Assembly (NCBI RefSeq): GCF_959608125.1
Contig: NZ_CAUHPG010000027.1
Location: forward strand, 1 to 29,058
Direction: 5' to 3'
From: an uncultured Slackia sp.
GTDB taxonomy: Bacteria; Actinomycetota; Coriobacteriia; Coriobacteriales; Eggerthellaceae
DNA length: 29,058 bases
Shown: in pieces, positions 8,328 through 14,818 of the stretch
Position numbering within the stretch: the stretch's first letter is position 1
Layout: every line of letters begins with the position of its first letter
The notes under the pieces: model-generated
Database searches by the model: none
The model's input: only the letters and a program-made list of their open reading frames with translations
What the model was told of the DNA's origin: nothing
Made by a program: the position numbers and the translations under genes

Positions 8328-8336
8328 AGGTATGAA

Positions 8337-8363
8337 ATTATCGCTTTAGTGTGCGATAGTCAA
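8337..8363 (-). promoter_or_regulatory. Promoter of the lysine operon
   Basis: On the reverse strand TTGACT (8358-8363), 15 bp, GATAAT (8337-8342). The predicted start near 8331 puts the aptamer at the very 5' end of the transcript. Confidence 0.75.
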
Positions 8364-8452
8364 GAAAAATCGCCCCGGCTTGCAAAAATGCGTATATGCT
8401 GCACCAATAAATACGAAATCGCGCCGCTCACGCGGCCGCAGGAAGGACCGCC

Positions 8453-9607
8453 ATGACCACCGCTTCTCCCGCCGACGAACTCGCACTCCTCACGCGCCTG
8501 CGTCGCGATCTGCATCGCATCCCCGAGCTGGACTTCGATCTGCCCGAAACGCTTCGCTACGTGTGCGGCGAGCTGGAGGCCCTGTGCGATGACGTGACCG
8601 CGCGATACGGAAAAGACGCCTGCACGGTCTTTTCGCCCTGCAAAAGCTCGCTCTGCATGTTCTTCGACCGCAAAAGCGAGCATGCCACGGCCGTGCGATC
8701 TGACATGGACGCCCTCCCCGTGACCGAGAAGTCGGGCGCGGAATACGCCTCATGCCATCAGGGTCATATGCACGCCTGCGGCCACGACGGCCACATGGCC
8801 ATGGTGCTCGGCCTGGCTCACCATCTTGCGGAATCGTTCGACGAGCTGCCCCGCAGCGTTCTTCTGGTATTCCAGCCGGCCGAAGAAACCACGGGCGGCG
8901 CGCGTTTCATCTGCGAATCGGGCGTGTTCGAGCGCTATGGCGTCGACCGCATATTCGGCTTCCATCTGTGGCCCGATCTCGCGATGGGCGAAGTGGCGAG
9001 CCGTCCCGGTCCGTTGCTTGCCGCGACGAGCGAATCGACCTTCGATTTCCACGGCAAGGCGACCCACATCGCCAAGGCGGCCGACGGCGCCGACTCCCTC
9101 GAGGCCGGCATGCGATTCGTGTTGGACGCCTACGGTTACATGGCCGAGCAGGCGAAAGCCGAGCCGTGCCTGCTCAAGTTCGGCCTTTTGCAAAGCGGAC
9201 AGGCGCGCAACGTCATTTCCTCGCACACGCACATCGAAGGCAGCCTGCGCACCTATTCAGATACCATGACCGTAACGGCCAAGCAGCATTTGGCCGAACT
9301 CGCCGAAAGCCGCGCCGCCGAAGCGGGCTGCACCTGCACCGTTCATTTCAGCGAAGGCTATCCCCCCGTGGTCAACGATGAAGCCCTCTTCGACTTAGCG
9401 CGTGCGGCGCTGCCCGATTTGCACGAGCTGCCCGAACCGCTGCTGATCGGCGAGGATTTCGCCTTCTACCAGCGCCATCTGCCGGGCGTGTTCCTGCTTC
9501 TGGGAACGGGAACGGGCATTCCCCTGCACGCCGACACGTTCGATTTCGACGAGCGCATACTTGCGGCGGGGTTGGAAACGTACAAAAAGCTGGTGCGCAT
9601 TCCGTAG
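8453..9607 (+). CDS. M20D-family amidohydrolase, probable N-acetyl-diaminopimelate deacetylase
   Basis: A 384-aa zinc/cobalt amidohydrolase. Metal ligands of the family are present: Cys109 and His111 in MHACGHDGH, Glu144/Glu145 in PAEET, His171 in GFHLWP and a C-terminal His (~359) in LHADTFDFDE. RSDMDALP (82-89) is the upstream Asp motif, and the dimerization domain occupies ~185-295. The same family includes hippurate hydrolase, IAA-amino acid hydrolase and the DAP-pathway deacetylase. The divergent position next to an acetyl-type dap operon with dapH favours N-acetyl-LL-DAP deacetylase, but that is inference from context. The start is supported by AGGAAGGA 6 nt upstream. No riboswitch is seen on this strand. 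Confidence 0.88.
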   Translation: MTTASPADELALLTRLRRDLHRIPELDFDLPETLRYVCGELEALCDDVTARYGKDACTVFSPCKSSLCMFFDRKSEHATAVRSDMDALPVTEKSGAEYASCHQGHMHACGHDGHMAMVLGLAHHLAESFDELPRSVLLVFQPAEETTGGARFICESGVFERYGVDRIFGFHLWPDLAMGEVASRPGPLLAATSESTFDFHGKATHIAKAADGADSLEAGMRFVLDAYGYMAEQAKAEPCLLKFGLLQSGQARNVISSHTHIEGSLRTYSDTMTVTAKQHLAELAESRAAEAGCTCTVHFSEGYPPVVNDEALFDLARAALPDLHELPEPLLIGEDFAFYQRHLPGVFLLLGTGTGIPLHADTFDFDERILAAGLETYKKLVRIP

Positions 9608-9690
9608 GCGAAGCCGATGCTCCGTGCGCCTCGAACGCCGAACACCGCGCAAACGCCGCCTGAGCCGTATGCATAAGAAAGGAACCGACC

Positions 9691-10707
9691 GTGACCGCGC
9701 AAGCCGCAGATCCTATCCCCCTCGAAGACGCATTCGACTTCCGAGGCCCTGACGCATCGGGGCAATGCGCGGCGATGTTCTACGCATTCAATACGGTGGT
9801 CAGCCTGCAAGCGTTCGCCGAAGAAGACGCCTGCCGCGAAGCGTTTCAGCGAACACTCAACGCGTGTCGCAGGTTCGAACGACTATTCAGCCGCACGCTT
9901 CCCCACTCCGACATTTCGAGGATAAACGACGCGCGCGGAGCATGGGTCGATGTTTCACGTGAAACATTCGATCTGCTGACGGCGTCGGTTCGCTACTGCG
10001 CCGAAAGCGGCGGCGTATTCGACATCACCATGGGGTCCGCCGTACGCCTGTGGGATTTCCATCGCGGCATCATCGCCGACGAAGCGAAGCTGAAAGCCAC
10101 GCTTCGCCATGTGGATTGGCGCGGCATCGAGTTCGACGAAGTCGAAAGCGAACGCGACGGCAAAACGCGCTACCGCATTCGGCTCGACGACCCTGACGCC
10201 TCGGTCGACGTGGGCGGGACCGCTAAGGGCTATATAGCCGATGCGGTCGGGGCCATTCTTCTTCAGGCAGGCGTGCATTCCTTCATCGTGAATCTGGGCG
10301 GCAATGTGCTCGCCCATGGTATGAAGCCCGACGGCAATCCGTGGAAAATCGGGCTGCAAGACCCGCGCGAAACGCGCGAGAGCGGCAAGATCCTCGGCGC
10401 CGTGCCGCTCATGGACGCATCGGCCGTCACGAGCGGCACCTACGAGCGCTCGTTCGAGCGCGGCGGCACGACGTACCACCACATCCTCGATCCCGAAACG
10501 GGTTTTCCCGTGCAGACCGACATCGCAGGAGCAACCGTCGTCGCACGCACGTCGCTCGATGCGGAAGGGTATTCGACCACGCTGCTCGCGCTGGGAAAAG
10601 AACGGGCCGTCCGCTTCGTCCGCGAACACCCCTCTATCATGGCGGCGTATTTGGCCGACGACGAAGGAAGGGTCGTCGCGATCGAGCAGCCCTCGCGGCC
10701 GGCGTAG
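9691..10707 (+). CDS. apbE: FAD:protein FMN transferase (ApbE family)
   Basis: A 338-aa enzyme that transfers FMN from FAD to a Ser/Thr of partner flavoproteins. Family marks: an N-terminal segment like MFYAFNTVVSLQ, GGVFDITMGSAVRLWDF, the VDVGGTAKGYIAD motif, FIVNLGGNV, TSGTYERSFE, and the Mg/FAD motif HHILDPETGFPV followed by DAEGYSTTLLALG. No signal peptide or lipobox is seen at the chosen GTG start (AAAGGA 8 nt upstream), so either it acts in the cytoplasm or the N-terminus is unusual; many homologs are lipoproteins. It follows the M20 gene by 83 bp and may share its transcript. Targets are probably FMN_bind flavoproteins elsewhere; none is coded here. The coding sequence contains a perfect parS site. 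Confidence 0.92.
   Translation: MTAQAADPIPLEDAFDFRGPDASGQCAAMFYAFNTVVSLQAFAEEDACREAFQRTLNACRRFERLFSRTLPHSDISRINDARGAWVDVSRETFDLLTASVRYCAESGGVFDITMGSAVRLWDFHRGIIADEAKLKATLRHVDWRGIEFDEVESERDGKTRYRIRLDDPDASVDVGGTAKGYIADAVGAILLQAGVHSFIVNLGGNVLAHGMKPDGNPWKIGLQDPRETRESGKILGAVPLMDASAVTSGTYERSFERGGTTYHHILDPETGFPVQTDIAGATVVARTSLDAEGYSTTLLALGKERAVRFVREHPSIMAAYLADDEGRVVAIEQPSRPA
9951..9966. other. parS: parS chromosome-partition site inside apbE
   Basis: The sequence TGTTTCACGTGAAACA is the perfect 16-bp ParB-binding palindrome known from Bacillus and actinobacteria. It encodes Val-Ser-Arg-Glu-Thr in frame within apbE, like many parS sites that lie inside genes. ParB would load here and spread or slide over neighbouring DNA. 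Confidence 0.9.
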
Positions 10708-10788
10708 ACGCCGAAAACGGGGCATCGACGCGGCGAAAGACGAATATCAAGGAAATTCATCGCACCGGGAGCGCATCCACCCATGCAA

Positions 10789-10797
10789 TGGTAAAAT
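10789..10797 (+). promoter_or_regulatory. Extended -10 of tRNA-Arg(CCT)
   Basis: TGG-TAAAAT lies 14 bp before the tRNA 5' end; no clear -35 is seen, as is common with an extended -10. Confidence 0.45.
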
Positions 10798-10811
10798 AGA
10801 TTTTTGCATAC

Positions 10812-10887
10812 GCCTCCGTAGCTCAGGGGATAGAGCACCGCTCTCCTAAAGCGGGTGTCGGCCGTTCGAATCGGCCCGGGGGCACCA
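10812..10887 (+). tRNA. tRNA-Arg (anticodon CCT)
   Basis: A 76-nt cloverleaf with encoded CCA: acceptor GCCTCCG/CGGGGGC (one T-G pair), D-loop CTCAGGGGATAGAG, anticodon loop CTCCTAA giving CCT (reads AGG), T-loop GTTCGAATC. The 3' part from the anticodon loop onward is duplicated exactly at 14662, so the present 3' half is the copy supplied by the inserted element. Confidence 0.96.
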
Positions 10888-10892
10888 TCGAA
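10843..10892 (+). repeat. Left attachment repeat (att) of the tRNA-Arg island
   Basis: A 50-bp direct repeat identical to 14662-14711. It starts with the first base of the anticodon loop of tRNA-Arg(CCT), covers the rest of the tRNA including CCA, and runs 5 bp beyond. Bases just outside the repeat differ on both sides. This is the usual footprint of tyrosine-recombinase integration into a tRNA. Confidence 0.93.
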
Positions 10893-10897
10893 TAACC

Positions 10898-10936
10898 GCT
10901 GGTCAGAAGCTTGCTTTTGACCAGCTTTTCTTTTTT
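10898..10936 (+). terminator. Island-borne terminator of tRNA-Arg
   Basis: GCTGGTCA (10898-10905) pairs with TGACCAGC (10918-10925), followed by TTTTCTTTTTT. It lies just inside the island, so it was brought in with the tRNA 3' half. Confidence 0.88.
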
Positions 10937-11245
10937 GAGCCCCTCACGGGCGATGTCAAGCAGGTGAAATTCGGGTGAAAAGTTCTTCTATGGAGAAATC
11001 TTGAAGAAAAGGGGATTGCACGAAACGACCGGTTTTCAATACCTTCCATAACCAGATGGCCCCACATTCTAAGTCTCGACCGTAAAACGTTGAAAAGTCA
11101 ACGGGAAGAGAATCCCAAACACCAGCCGTCAAAATGCAGCATGAGAAGAAAAAAAGGGGGGGCATCTGCAGCGAGTCAAAGCACTCTGCACGAAATAAAC
11201 GCCGTCGCTTCAAAACCAAAGCCGGCCCGCTAAATAAGGGCCCCT
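10937..11245. other. Gene-free left end of the island
   Basis: No convincing gene is seen; a 107-aa reverse frame (10956-11279) has no start signal or recognisable domain and overlaps the next gene. A short dyad CGTTGA-AAAG-TCAACG lies at 11088-11103. GGCCC/GGGCC with a following T-rich stretch, read leftward near 11225-11245, could be a weak terminator for the HTH/zinc-ribbon gene. The stretch may hold recombinase arm sites or a decayed integrase region. Confidence 0.5.
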
Positions 11246-11713
11246 TCACTCCTGTCGATTCGAGCCTTGCTCCTTCCATCGCTCGAGCGTCGGCAGCACC
11301 GCACCGAGGAGCGAGGCGCTCTCGTCAACACTCCAACCCATGGCATCGGCCATACGCGGGGCGCACTCCTCAATCATGTCATCCATGGTCATTTCGCAAA
11401 CGTAAGAACCACCTTCGTAGCACCAGCGACAATAATCCTGCGTCTCCGCGCCATCGGACTTATGGCCGAGCTGATCAGGCCCCGTAAACATCATGCCGCA
11501 GCTTTGGCAATAATGATCAGGCATCTCGAGGAGCTGCGTCACTGGGACGTCAATCTCGCGGGCAATAAGCTTAATCATATCGATTCCGGGAGCCGTCTCG
11601 CCGGTCTCCCAGCGGCTTACTGCTTGACGGGTGATGAAGAGCCTTTTCGCAAGCTGCTCTTGAGTCAGTCCACGCTCGCGACGAAGCGTGGAAAGGACGT
11701 CCTTCAATATCAT
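11246..11713 (-). CDS. XRE-type HTH regulator with C-terminal zinc ribbon
   Basis: A 155-aa protein from the ATG at 11713, chosen because AAGGAGG lies 5 nt upstream; the frame continues to 11746 without a better start. Residues ~1-58 form an HTH_3 domain (LRRERGLTQEQLAKRLFITRQAVSRWETG). A zinc ribbon of the type found in small HTH proteins follows, with CQSCGMMF and YCRWCYEGG supplying four cysteines (~70-105). The last ~50 residues are helical. It is probably a repressor or sensor whose ribbon binds Zn or a reactive ligand. It is divergent from yjdF, sharing the intergenic region with its promoter and riboswitch, so yjdF and its own gene are likely targets. The specific function is unknown. 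Confidence 0.85.
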   Translation of the reverse strand: MILKDVLSTLRRERGLTQEQLAKRLFITRQAVSRWETGETAPGIDMIKLIAREIDVPVTQLLEMPDHYCQSCGMMFTGPDQLGHKSDGAETQDYCRWCYEGGSYVCEMTMDDMIEECAPRMADAMGWSVDESASLLGAVLPTLERWKEQGSNRQE

Positions 11714-11745
11714 GGATACCTCCTTCTTCCTGCCGTTCACATTCA

Positions 11746-11773
11746 ATTATCCAACGGCGCGACCAACGCGCAA
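11746..11773 (-). promoter_or_regulatory. Promoter of the HTH/zinc-ribbon gene
   Basis: Reverse strand: TTGCGC (11768-11773), 16 bp, GATAAT (11746-11751). The predicted start lies about 25 nt before the ATG. Confidence 0.6.
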
Positions 11774-11810
11774 GCAACACTTCGTTGCGCCACGCAGGCA
11801 ATCCGCCCTT

Positions 11811-11819
11811 TGCTAGAAT
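11811..11819 (+). promoter_or_regulatory. Extended -10 promoter of yjdF
   Basis: TGC-TAGAAT (11811-11819) is an extended -10. The predicted start near 11826 coincides with the first base of the riboswitch P1 helix. No clear -35. Confidence 0.6.
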
Positions 11820-11825
11820 TACATT

Positions 11826-11914
11826 CGGAGATAAAAACACTGCCCCGTTGAGTAGTCGGGGTGCGGCGCCGCGAACGCCGTCCGTAACCTGCCTCCTTGG
11901 TTGTCTCTTCTCCG
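11826..11914 (+). promoter_or_regulatory. yjdF-type (azaaromatic-sensing) riboswitch
   Basis: P1 forms from CGGAGA (11826-11831) and TCTCCG (11909-11914). Inside lies the core ACTGCCCCGTTGAGTAGTCG and then GCGGCGCCGCGAACGCCGTC with CGTAACCTGCCTCC, matching the yjdF motif RNA as I recall its consensus. The RNA class binds many planar azaaromatic compounds and usually precedes yjdF, which is the next gene here. A terminator follows 6 nt later. I could not run a covariance search. Confidence 0.8.
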
Positions 11915-11920
11915 TGCAAG

Positions 11921-11950
11921 AAGCCCTACATAACGAGGGCTTGGTTTTTT
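11921..11950 (+). terminator. Riboswitch-linked terminator before yjdF
   Basis: AAGCCCT (11921-11927) pairs with AGGGCTT (11936-11942) around ACATAACG, followed by GGTTTTTT. It sits between the aptamer and the yjdF ribosome binding site, suggesting control by transcription termination. Confidence 0.8.
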
Positions 11951-11973
11951 GCGCGTTCGAGGAGGCACGGATA

Positions 11974-12396
11974 ATGCACAGAGAAGGACCATCGAGCATC
12001 TTCACTATCTATTTCAATGGGCAGTTCTGGGTCGGCACGATTGAAAGAATCGAGGGAAGCGAGCTTTCTGCCGCCCATGTGGTGTTCGGCGCAGAGCCCT
12101 CGAATGAACAAGCCCTTCAGTTCGTCATTGAGAAATGGGGCGAGCTTAGATTCTCCCCTAAGGTCAAAACAGAGCAGAAAAAGGAATCGGGTAACCCCAA
12201 GCGCAGACAACGCGAAGCCGCGCTTGCTGCCGCGAAAGCGACACCCAGTACGAAGGCGCAACAGGCCATCGCCAAGATGCGCGAACAGAATAAAGCGGCA
12301 GCGCAAAAGGAAAGCGCAGCCGCAAGAAGGGAAGTCTCAGCATGGAAACGCTCCGTGAGAGCGAACAAGCGCAAGAACAAGCATCGCGGACATTGA
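11974..12396 (+). CDS. yjdF: YjdF family protein (DUF2992)
   Basis: A 140-aa protein resembling Bacillus YjdF: N-terminal FTIYFNGQFWVGTIERIEG, then AAHVVFGAEPSNEQALQFV, then a very basic Lys/Arg/Ala/Gln-rich tail including NPKRRQREAA and STKAQQAIAKMREQNKAAA. The ATG at 11974 follows GAGGAGG at 8 nt; the frame is open further upstream but that part would cross the terminator and riboswitch. Molecular function is unknown; the basic tail suggests RNA or ribosome contact. Its leader riboswitch implies induction by azaaromatic compounds, so a role in coping with such molecules is a reasonable inference. An ABC exporter is coded downstream in the same island. Confidence 0.88.
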   Translation: MHREGPSSIFTIYFNGQFWVGTIERIEGSELSAAHVVFGAEPSNEQALQFVIEKWGELRFSPKVKTEQKKESGNPKRRQREAALAAAKATPSTKAQQAIAKMREQNKAAAQKESAAARREVSAWKRSVRANKRKNKHRGH

Positions 12397-12696
12397 CGCC
12401 GCCTCCATCGCGTCATCCTAGCGCCTTCCTCTTTAGGCCTCTCGAAGACAAAGGGAATGAGCCTCCTGAGGCAGAAAAAAGGAACCCACTCAAACAAAAG
12501 ACACTGCCCCTTTCGTCTTACCCGCGGAACATGCCGCGCAACAAGGCGATCCCCCTGACCCCTTTCGCTGGCGAAATCGCCTGATGACGCTTCTAGTTGA
12601 CAAATTGCCAACCTATATTGATAGCGTCCCATCCCGCCCCGCGCTTCAATAGCACCGCACCAGCGCGGCAGCGCAACAATAAGGAAAGGAGCTTTC
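12397..12696 (+). other. Gene-free stretch with nested palindrome between yjdF and the XRE gene
   Basis: No gene is seen. AGGCGAT (12544-12550) pairs with ATCGCCT (12576-12582), and inside it TTTCGC-TG-GCGAAA (12563-12576) is a second perfect dyad. A promoter for the downstream genes follows at 12597. The stretch may hold a transcript end for yjdF or an operator. Confidence 0.5.
12597..12625 (+). promoter_or_regulatory. Promoter of the XRE regulator/ABC genes
   Basis: Consensus -35 TTGACA (12597-12602), 17 bp, then GATAGC (12620-12625); an AT-rich TATATT also lies in the spacer. The predicted start is about 65 nt before the TTG start codon. Confidence 0.6.
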
Positions 12697-13071
12697 TTGA
12701 ATTTCAACGATTGACTCGTCGAGCTTAGAAAGAGAAAAGGGTTGTCCCAGGAGCAAATCGGCTACGAGCTTGGCGTCTCTAGGCAAACAGTTTCGAAGTG
12801 GGAGCTCGGACAATCCTATCCTGATTTCCAAAGACTCGTTCTGTTATCGGACTATTACGAAATGAGCCTCGATGAGCTTGTGAGAGGAATTGACGTGGGC
12901 GATGTGCGTGTCCTCAACGAATCGGAAAAACGCATTTCCTCGATTTATTCGGACGTGGAGAAAGGGAAGGCAATGCTTGGCAGCGCCTGGAAAGCATTTC
13001 TGGCCATTGGCTGCGTTATCTTGGTGTTCTTCGCCGCAATTGTGTCCTACGGAGTGTTTTTCGTAAGGTAG
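12697..13071 (+). pseudogene. XRE-family regulator with one membrane helix, interrupted by in-frame TGA
   Basis: AAAGGAG precedes a TTG at 12697 that starts Leu/Met-Asn-Phe-Asn-Asp, then a TGA stop (12712-12714), then continues in the same frame LVELRKRKGLSQEQIGYEL through a complete HTH_3 domain (to about residue 62) and a C-terminal hydrophobic segment AFLAIGCVILVFFAAIVSY. Homologs normally read Arg/Lys-like residues at the stop position, so this looks like a single nonsense change in an otherwise intact gene. A start at the internal TTG 12742 would lose the first HTH helix and has no ribosome binding site. Readthrough (TGA followed by C) or a base-call error are alternatives. Such HTH-plus-one-helix proteins commonly sit before ABC-2 exporters and regulate them. 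Confidence 0.75.
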
Positions 13072-13116
13072 CCAGTCCACCTTCCCGCCTTTCGGTTCAA
13101 ACGAATAAAGAAATGA

Positions 13117-13138
13117 ACCCCTCAACGCGAAGAGGGGT
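13117..13138 (+). other. Short hairpin between the XRE gene and the ABC genes
   Basis: ACCCCTC (13117-13123) pairs with GAGGGGT (13132-13138) with an 8-nt loop. No real U-tract follows. It could be an attenuator or processing site. Confidence 0.35.
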
Positions 13139-13168
13139 ACGTTTCTGCGCAAAATGAAAGGGCATTGG

Positions 13169-13867
13169 ATGATTTCATTGAAAAACGTCAGTCTTGAAGT
13201 CGGGGGTAAATCGCTGCTCGACGGCGTCTCATTCGACTTCGAAGACGGCAAAGTATACGGACTCTTGGGTCCGAATGGAGCAGGCAAAACCACCCTGATG
13301 AAAACAATGCTGGGGCTCACTGCATACTCGGGCGAGGTGCTATCTGCCGGCCGTCGCGCCGAGAACGAGGAGTTCGGATCTCTAATAGAATACCCCGCAT
13401 TCTATCCTCGCCTAACCGCCCGCGAGAATTTGGAGCTCTACGCTCGCTACCGAAAAATACACAGAGCAGACGTCATGACGGCGCTCGATGAGGTCGGGCT
13501 AGCCGATTCAGCCGACGTTCTAGTGACTAAAATGTCACTTGGAATGCGCCAAAGGCTCGGCGTCGCGCGGGCATGCCTCGGCTCTCCGCGATACCTCCTC
13601 CTCGACGAACCGACCAACGGGCTTGACCCCCTCGGTATCAAAGAGGTCAGGGCTCTTCTACGCGGTTCGCTCCGCCATCCGAAACGGTGCATTATCGTCT
13701 CAAGCCACAACCTACCAGAACTTGCCGCGGTCTCTGACGAGCTCGTCTTCGTCAGGAACGGCAGGCTGGTTTCATCCACTCTCTGCATTGGAAGCGCGTC
13801 AGCGCTCGAGGGGCTTTACGAGGAAATCTTTTCTAGCAACACGGAAGGAAGGCAACCGTGCGCCTAG
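13169..13867 (+). CDS. ABC transporter ATP-binding protein (BcrA-type)
   Basis: A 232-aa ATPase from the ATG at 13169 (GAAAGGG 7 nt upstream; an in-frame ATG at 13154 has no such signal). Walker A is G34-PNGAGK-T41, the Q-loop region is EYPAFYPRLTARENLELYAR, the signature is MSLGMRQRLGVARA, Walker B is YLLLDEPTNGLDP and the switch His is in SSHNL. This matches ATPases of ABC-2 exporters that give immunity or resistance to peptide antibiotics (BcrA, lantibiotic self-protection). The 3' end overlaps the permease start by 10 nt, so the two are translationally coupled. The exported substrate cannot be told from sequence. Confidence 0.92.
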   Translation: MISLKNVSLEVGGKSLLDGVSFDFEDGKVYGLLGPNGAGKTTLMKTMLGLTAYSGEVLSAGRRAENEEFGSLIEYPAFYPRLTARENLELYARYRKIHRADVMTALDEVGLADSADVLVTKMSLGMRQRLGVARACLGSPRYLLLDEPTNGLDPLGIKEVRALLRGSLRHPKRCIIVSSHNLPELAAVSDELVFVRNGRLVSSTLCIGSASALEGLYEEIFSSNTEGRQPCA

Positions 13868-14601
13868 TGTTCAACGAAATATGCAAGCTCAAGCGGGACA
13901 ACTCCCTCATCTTCATTCTCGCTCTGACGCTCCTGCCCATTATCACGGGCGCTGCTGGTGCCTTTATAGGAGAACGAAAATCCGCCTCTGACCTAATTTT
14001 CTTTGTCAATAATCAGTTCGCCATATTCTTTCCCATGGCGGTCGTAATGCTAGCGGGTTCCAAGGTCTGCCAGGAATGGCGCGACGGCACCTATCTGACC
14101 TGGGTGACGCATGGGATACCGCGAACCAAGCTCCTAGCGTCAAAGGCGATTGTCTGCGCAGGAGTCTCCGCCTTCATGGCCCTCACTGCACTTGCGCTGC
14201 TTACTTTTGTCTGCCTTATTTTATCAGCTGAAGGAACTGAATCCTTTCCTGTCATCGCCGCCTTCGTTCCTGGCTTCGCCGCCGAATCCCTTTCAATCAT
14301 CATTACGTCAACGGCAATGGGGTTCCTAATCGGGGTCTTATCGCGGAACCAGCTTACCGTCAGCGCGGCAGCGGTTGTCTATGGATTCGCATCGTGCCTG
14401 TTCATTGGAGCCGACTGGAGTTTCATCATCCCTGGAAGCTTCGCCTATAGGATAGCAACCTCCTCCCTCGACCCACTGACCTACTACAGCTCTCCCCTCA
14501 CGGCAACATTCATTGGCGTCTTCGCAACGGCCACAAGCGTCACCGTGTTTGCTACCGTTGCGGCCGCCATCTTCCTTAAAGGACGAAAAATCGAGCGCTG
14601 A
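13858..14601 (+). CDS. ABC-2 type transporter permease
   Basis: A 247-aa membrane protein with six hydrophobic segments (about 17-37, 50-70, 97-120, 135-165, 167-185 and 220-240). The GTG at 13858 has AGGAAGG upstream inside the ATPase gene. The loop after the second segment, CQEWRDGTYLTWVTHGIPR, is the amphipathic stretch typical of permeases paired with BcrA-type ATPases. The two proteins should form a dimeric exporter. It is the last island gene, ending 60 bp before the right repeat. Confidence 0.88.
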   Translation: MRLVFNEICKLKRDNSLIFILALTLLPIITGAAGAFIGERKSASDLIFFVNNQFAIFFPMAVVMLAGSKVCQEWRDGTYLTWVTHGIPRTKLLASKAIVCAGVSAFMALTALALLTFVCLILSAEGTESFPVIAAFVPGFAAESLSIIITSTAMGFLIGVLSRNQLTVSAAAVVYGFASCLFIGADWSFIIPGSFAYRIATSSLDPLTYYSSPLTATFIGVFATATSVTVFATVAAAIFLKGRKIER

Positions 14602-14661
14602 TTCCGACAAACAGCCCTCGCCTATGGGGAGCCAAAATCAGGCATCCAGCTACAATCTCCC

Positions 14662-14711
14662 CTCCTAAAGCGGGTGTCGGCCGTTCGAATCGGCCCGGGG
14701 GCACCATCGAA
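14662..14711 (+). repeat. Right attachment repeat (att) of the tRNA-Arg island
   Basis: Exact 50-bp copy of 10843-10892, including the T arm, acceptor strand and CCA of tRNA-Arg(CCT) but lacking the 5' half, so it is not a functional tRNA. It is the displaced original tRNA 3' end. Confidence 0.93.
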
Positions 14712-14716
14712 CAATT

Positions 14717-14754
14717 GCCGGCTCAGAGCACGCTCTGAGCCGGCTTTTCTTTTC
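14717..14754 (+). terminator. Displaced original terminator of tRNA-Arg
   Basis: Perfect 13-bp stem GCCGGCTCAGAGC / GCTCTGAGCCGGC with a 2-base AC centre, then TTTTCTTTTC. It sits just beyond the right repeat at the same spacing as the island-borne terminator beyond the left repeat. Confidence 0.88.
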
Positions 14755-14818
14755 GCGTCGATCTTGCGTCCGGACATGCTCGAAAACAGCGGACGCTCCG
14801 AAAAACGGCGCCTTTACG

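Larger units (their letters stand above)
10843..14711 (+). mobile_element. 3.8-kb genomic island in tRNA-Arg(CCT), no integrase
   Basis: The 3819-bp segment between the two 50-bp repeats carries two HTH regulators, yjdF with its riboswitch, an ABC-2 exporter and a tRNA terminator. Outside the right repeat lies another tRNA-type terminator (14717), which fits the tRNA's original one displaced by the insertion. No integrase, excisionase or transfer gene is seen, so the island is either a decayed remnant or moved by a recombinase in trans. It reads as more AT-rich and richer in AGA/AGG codons than its neighbours, though I did not count. Confidence 0.85.

Noticed and set aside
10956..11279. 107-aa leftward frame at the left end of the island, considered as an integrase remnant
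   Set aside because: No tyrosine-recombinase Arg-His-Arg-Tyr pattern or other recognisable motif, no ribosome binding site, and overlap with the HTH/zinc-ribbon gene.
12500..12512. Second yjdF-like aptamer, from the string ACACTGCCCC shared with 11837-11846
   Set aside because: Only about ten bases match; the GTTGAGTAGTCG core and pairing helices are absent.
14662..14711. A second tRNA-Arg gene
   Set aside because: Only the 3' part from the anticodon loop is present; the D arm and 5' acceptor strand are missing, so it is an attachment repeat.
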